A stretch of 64,000 bases of DNA from Pammene aurita (Eukaryota; Arthropoda; Insecta; Lepidoptera; Tortricidae). Both the position numbers and the translations under genes were made by a program. The first letter of the stretch is position 1; the number at the start of each line of letters is the position of its first letter. The stretch is taken from positions 248,001 through 312,000 of the forward strand of contig OX352312.1 of assembly GCA_947086415.1 (NCBI GenBank), given 5' to 3'. A model generated the notes under the pieces. That model ran no database searches and was not told the origin of the DNA. It was given only the letters and a program-made list of their open reading frames with translations. Below, piece by piece: positions 63,916 through 64,000 of this stretch.

Positions 63916-64000
63916 TTCAACTTGGATAATAAACAGTAGTAAGGAACAGGAAAATTAAATATAAATCCTAGCACACTTTAATTTGAAACTTAATATCTTG
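63916..64000 (-). other. BEL/Pao leader at the window edge
   Basis: Upstream of gag; the primer site and 5' LTR should lie beyond 64000. Nothing else can be said. Confidence 0.4.

Overview
The window looks like a piece of a nuclear insect genome, most likely a moth or butterfly (Lepidoptera). It is AT-rich and has almost no host genes. It is packed with transposons of types I associate with Lepidoptera: tRNA-headed SINEs, short LINE 3' ends carrying a shared tail, CsRn1-type and other Ty3/Gypsy elements, a BEL/Pao element, Helitron-like ends and many short inverted-repeat elements. The organism assignment is inference. No rRNA gene, intact tRNA gene, CRISPR array or bacterial-type operon is visible.

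Layout. 1-3.4 kb: a broken Ty3/Gypsy element on the minus strand that runs off the left edge. It has in-frame stops, a SINE/LINE-tail insertion and no YxDD box in its reverse transcriptase. 4.7-18.7 kb: a graveyard of 5'-truncated LINEs (four families, one of them RTE), SINEs, short inverted-repeat elements, a 625-bp palindrome and a tandem array containing TTAGG-type sequence. Two nests are clear: a LINE inside a SINE, and a SINE inside a LINE tail. 19.2-22.9 kb: two direct ~1.18-kb repeats bracketing 1.3 kb, which looks like a non-autonomous terminal-repeat element. 24.1-26.2 kb: a 132-bp hairpin element, a Helitron-like element and other repeats.

27.1-43.9 kb is the most striking part. An old ~2.75-kb foldback element has inverted arms of about 1.19 kb. 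Its left arm was split first by a complete CsRn1-type Gypsy element (27309-33016, identical 238-bp LTRs, TATT target duplication). It was split again by a 7.7-kb LTR element with no recognisable gag or pol (33846-41527, 1314-bp LTRs, CACC target duplication). That second element itself holds a SINE interrupted by a hAT-type element with a perfect 8-bp target duplication. The right arm holds a further inverted-repeat insertion.

45.9-53.3 kb: a second complete Gypsy element with 778-bp LTRs, an ACTT target duplication and an uninterrupted 1354-codon Gag-Pol frame. Its leader contains a tRNA-Asp-like fragment next to a second copy of the primer-site segment, and a further unassigned ORF follows pol. 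It sits in an array of ~79-bp tandem repeats.

53.6-57 kb: more short inverted-repeat elements and a LINE fragment cut by another hAT-type element (perfect 8-bp duplication). 57.3-59.4 kb: two exons of a HARBI1-like (PIF/Harbinger-type nuclease) gene on the minus strand. They are joined by consensus splice sites, and the last codons have been altered by a LINE-tail insertion with a 31-bp target duplication. 60.1-64 kb: an internally deleted BEL/Pao element on the minus strand with a full-length Gag but no RT core.

How the parts work together: the two complete Gypsy elements have the parts of autonomous retrotransposons (LTR promoter, primer site, Gag, Pol), although one has a stop in integrase. 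The LTR element without genes, the BEL/Pao copy, the SINEs and the short inverted-repeat elements would depend on enzymes supplied from elsewhere.
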